DNA of 64,000 bases from Aureimonas sp. AU4 (GTDB lineage Bacteria > Pseudomonadota > Alphaproteobacteria > Rhizobiales > Rhizobiaceae), in the NCBI RefSeq assembly GCF_001463765.1, contig NZ_BBWK01000017.1:80435-144434 (forward strand). Direction: 5' to 3'. The notes below the pieces were generated by a model, which had not been told where the DNA came from, ran no database searches, and worked only from the letters and a program-made list of their open reading frames with translations. Positions 63,074-64,000 of this stretch are shown in pieces. Both the position numbers and the translations under genes were made by a program. Every line of letters starts with the position of its first letter. The first letter of the stretch is position 1.

Positions 63074-64000
63074 GCGCCCGCACCTCGGCCCGCGCGGCCC
63101 CGGCCGAGGCCGCCGCTGGCACGAACGCCGCCGAATACACGGTCTCGGAAATCTCGGGCGCGCTCAAGCGCACGGTCGAGGACGCCTTCGGCCACGTGCG
63201 CGTGCGCGGCGAGATCTCGGGCTATCGCGGCCCCCATTCCTCGGGCCACGCCTATTTCGCACTCAAGGACGACAAGTCGCGCCTCGAGGCCGTGATCTGG
63301 CGCGGCTCCATGGCGAAGATCGCCTTCAAGCCCGAGGAGGGGCTGGAGGTCATCGCGACCGGCAAGCTCACGACCTTCCCCGGCTCGTCCAAGTACCAGA
63401 TCGTGATCGAGCAGATGGAGCCGGCGGGCGCCGGCGCCCTGATGGCGCTTCTCAACGAGCGGCGCTTGAAGATGGAAGCGGAAGGGCTGTTCGCGCAGGC
63501 GCGCAAGCGCCCCCTCCCCTTCCTGCCGCGCGTGATCGGCATCGTCACCTCGCCGACCGGCGCCGTGATCCGCGACATCCGCCACCGCATCTCCGACCGC
63601 TTCCCCCTTCATCTCCTGGTCTGGCCGGTGCGGGTGCAGGGCGAGACCTGCGGCGCGGAGGTCTCGGCCGCGATCGAGGGCTTCAACGCGATCGAGCCGG
63701 GCGGCGCCATCCCGCGCCCCGACCTCCTGATCGTGGCGCGCGGCGGCGGCTCGCTCGAGGACCTCTGGGGCTTCAACGACGAGAGCGTGGTGCGCGCGGC
63801 CGCCGCGAGCGGGATCCCGCTCATCTCGGCGGTCGGCCACGAGACGGACTGGACCCTGATCGACCACGCCGCCGACCGGCGGGCGCCGACGCCGACGGGC
63901 GCCGCCGAGATGGCGGTGCCGGTGCGCGCCGACCTCGTGGCGACGCTGGCGGCCATCGCCGCGCGCTCGGGCGCGGCCGTCTCGCGCACGCTTCAGGGCG
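63067..64000 (+). CDS. xseA: Exodeoxyribonuclease VII large subunit; 3' end outside window
   Basis: The visible 311 codons match XseA: an N-terminal OB-fold ([26 protein letters not shown]), [31 protein letters not shown] and the catalytic-domain blocks [18 protein letters not shown] and [28 protein letters not shown]. The enzyme, with XseB, degrades single-stranded DNA. The ATG at 63067 overlaps the LysR stop by 7 bp; a GTG at 63070 is an equally placed start (4-bp overlap). The gene runs off the end of the window with no stop seen. Confidence 0.93.
   Translation, partial: MVSARTSARAAPAEAAAGTNAAEYTVSEISGALKRTVEDAFGHVRVRGEISGYRGPHSSGHAYFALKDDKSRLEAVIWRGSMAKIAFKPEEGLEVIATGKLTTFPGSSKYQIVIEQMEPAGAGALMALLNERRLKMEAEGLFAQARKRPLPFLPRVIGIVTSPTGAVIRDIRHRISDRFPLHLLVWPVRVQGETCGAEVSAAIEGFNAIEPGGAIPRPDLLIVARGGGSLEDLWGFNDESVVRAAAASGIPLISAVGHETDWTLIDHAADRRAPTPTGAAEMAVPVRADLVATLAAIAARSGAAVSRTLQG

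Overview
The window reads as a contiguous piece of ordinary chromosome from a very GC-rich alphaproteobacterium, most likely a Hyphomicrobiales (Rhizobiales) member; an Aureimonas/Aurantimonas-like genome would fit, but the genus is a guess. Support for the order comes from the run pmbA / cysQ-like / DUF4170 / DUF374 acyltransferase / waaA / lpxK / DUF2093 / mutL, the short-form HisG with HisZ, the CIRCE-controlled groESL, a TIGR01459 HAD protein, DUF1127 and DUF2585 proteins, and promoters of the EcfG general-stress type (GGAAC-N17-CGTT). I found no rRNA, tRNA, CRISPR array, insertion sequence, prophage or attachment site. The first gene (tamB) and the last gene (xseA) are cut by the window edges.

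Layout. 1-1.9 kb: 3' end of tamB and a small hypothetical gene. 2.1-13.3 kb: carbohydrate storage block pgi, glgP, glgC, glgA, pgm, DUF2585, glgX, tightly packed with several 4-bp stop/start overlaps and no glgB. 13.4-21 kb: mutL and DUF2093 facing the minus-strand envelope operon pmbA > cysQ-like > DUF4170 > DUF374 acyltransferase > waaA > lpxK. 21-25 kb: Kef-type antiporter, DUF2945 and topoisomerase IB (divergent, stress-type promoter) and a patatin-like lipase. 25-32 kb: paired M16 peptidases (one active, one without zinc ligands), rsmD, an unusually long rluB, tadA and an unknown lipoprotein. 32-38 kb: ileS, a GNAT acetyltransferase, ribF and a HAD hydrolase. 38-43.7 kb: groESL, a TauE/SafE permease, csbD, fumC and doxX. 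43.7-47.8 kb: hisS-hisZ-hisG and tag. 48-50.6 kb: DUF2927 and two tandem L,D-transpeptidases. 50.6-54.7 kb: glcD-glcE-glcF glycolate oxidase. 54.8-64 kb: PAP2 membrane protein, SDR, rsmE, gshA, DUF937, a CorC/HlyC-like protein, DUF1127, a LysR regulator and xseA.

The genes form several working groups: glycogen turnover linked to the hexose-phosphate pool (Pgi/Pgm), lipopolysaccharide core and lipid A assembly (LpxK, WaaA), rRNA and tRNA modification (RsmD, RluB, TadA, RsmE), histidine entry (HisZG), glyoxylate entry (GlcDEF), and proteostasis and stress (GroESL, CsbD, TopoIB). I did not find a convincing undescribed multi-gene system. The best leads are regulatory or evolutionary: candidate general-stress promoters before topoisomerase IB and csbD, a roughly 400-bp patch of foreign codon usage inside the editing domain of ileS, repeated TTG-start/TGA-stop overlaps, a perfect operator-like inverted repeat before the PAP2 gene, and a DUF2585 membrane protein embedded in the glycogen operon.
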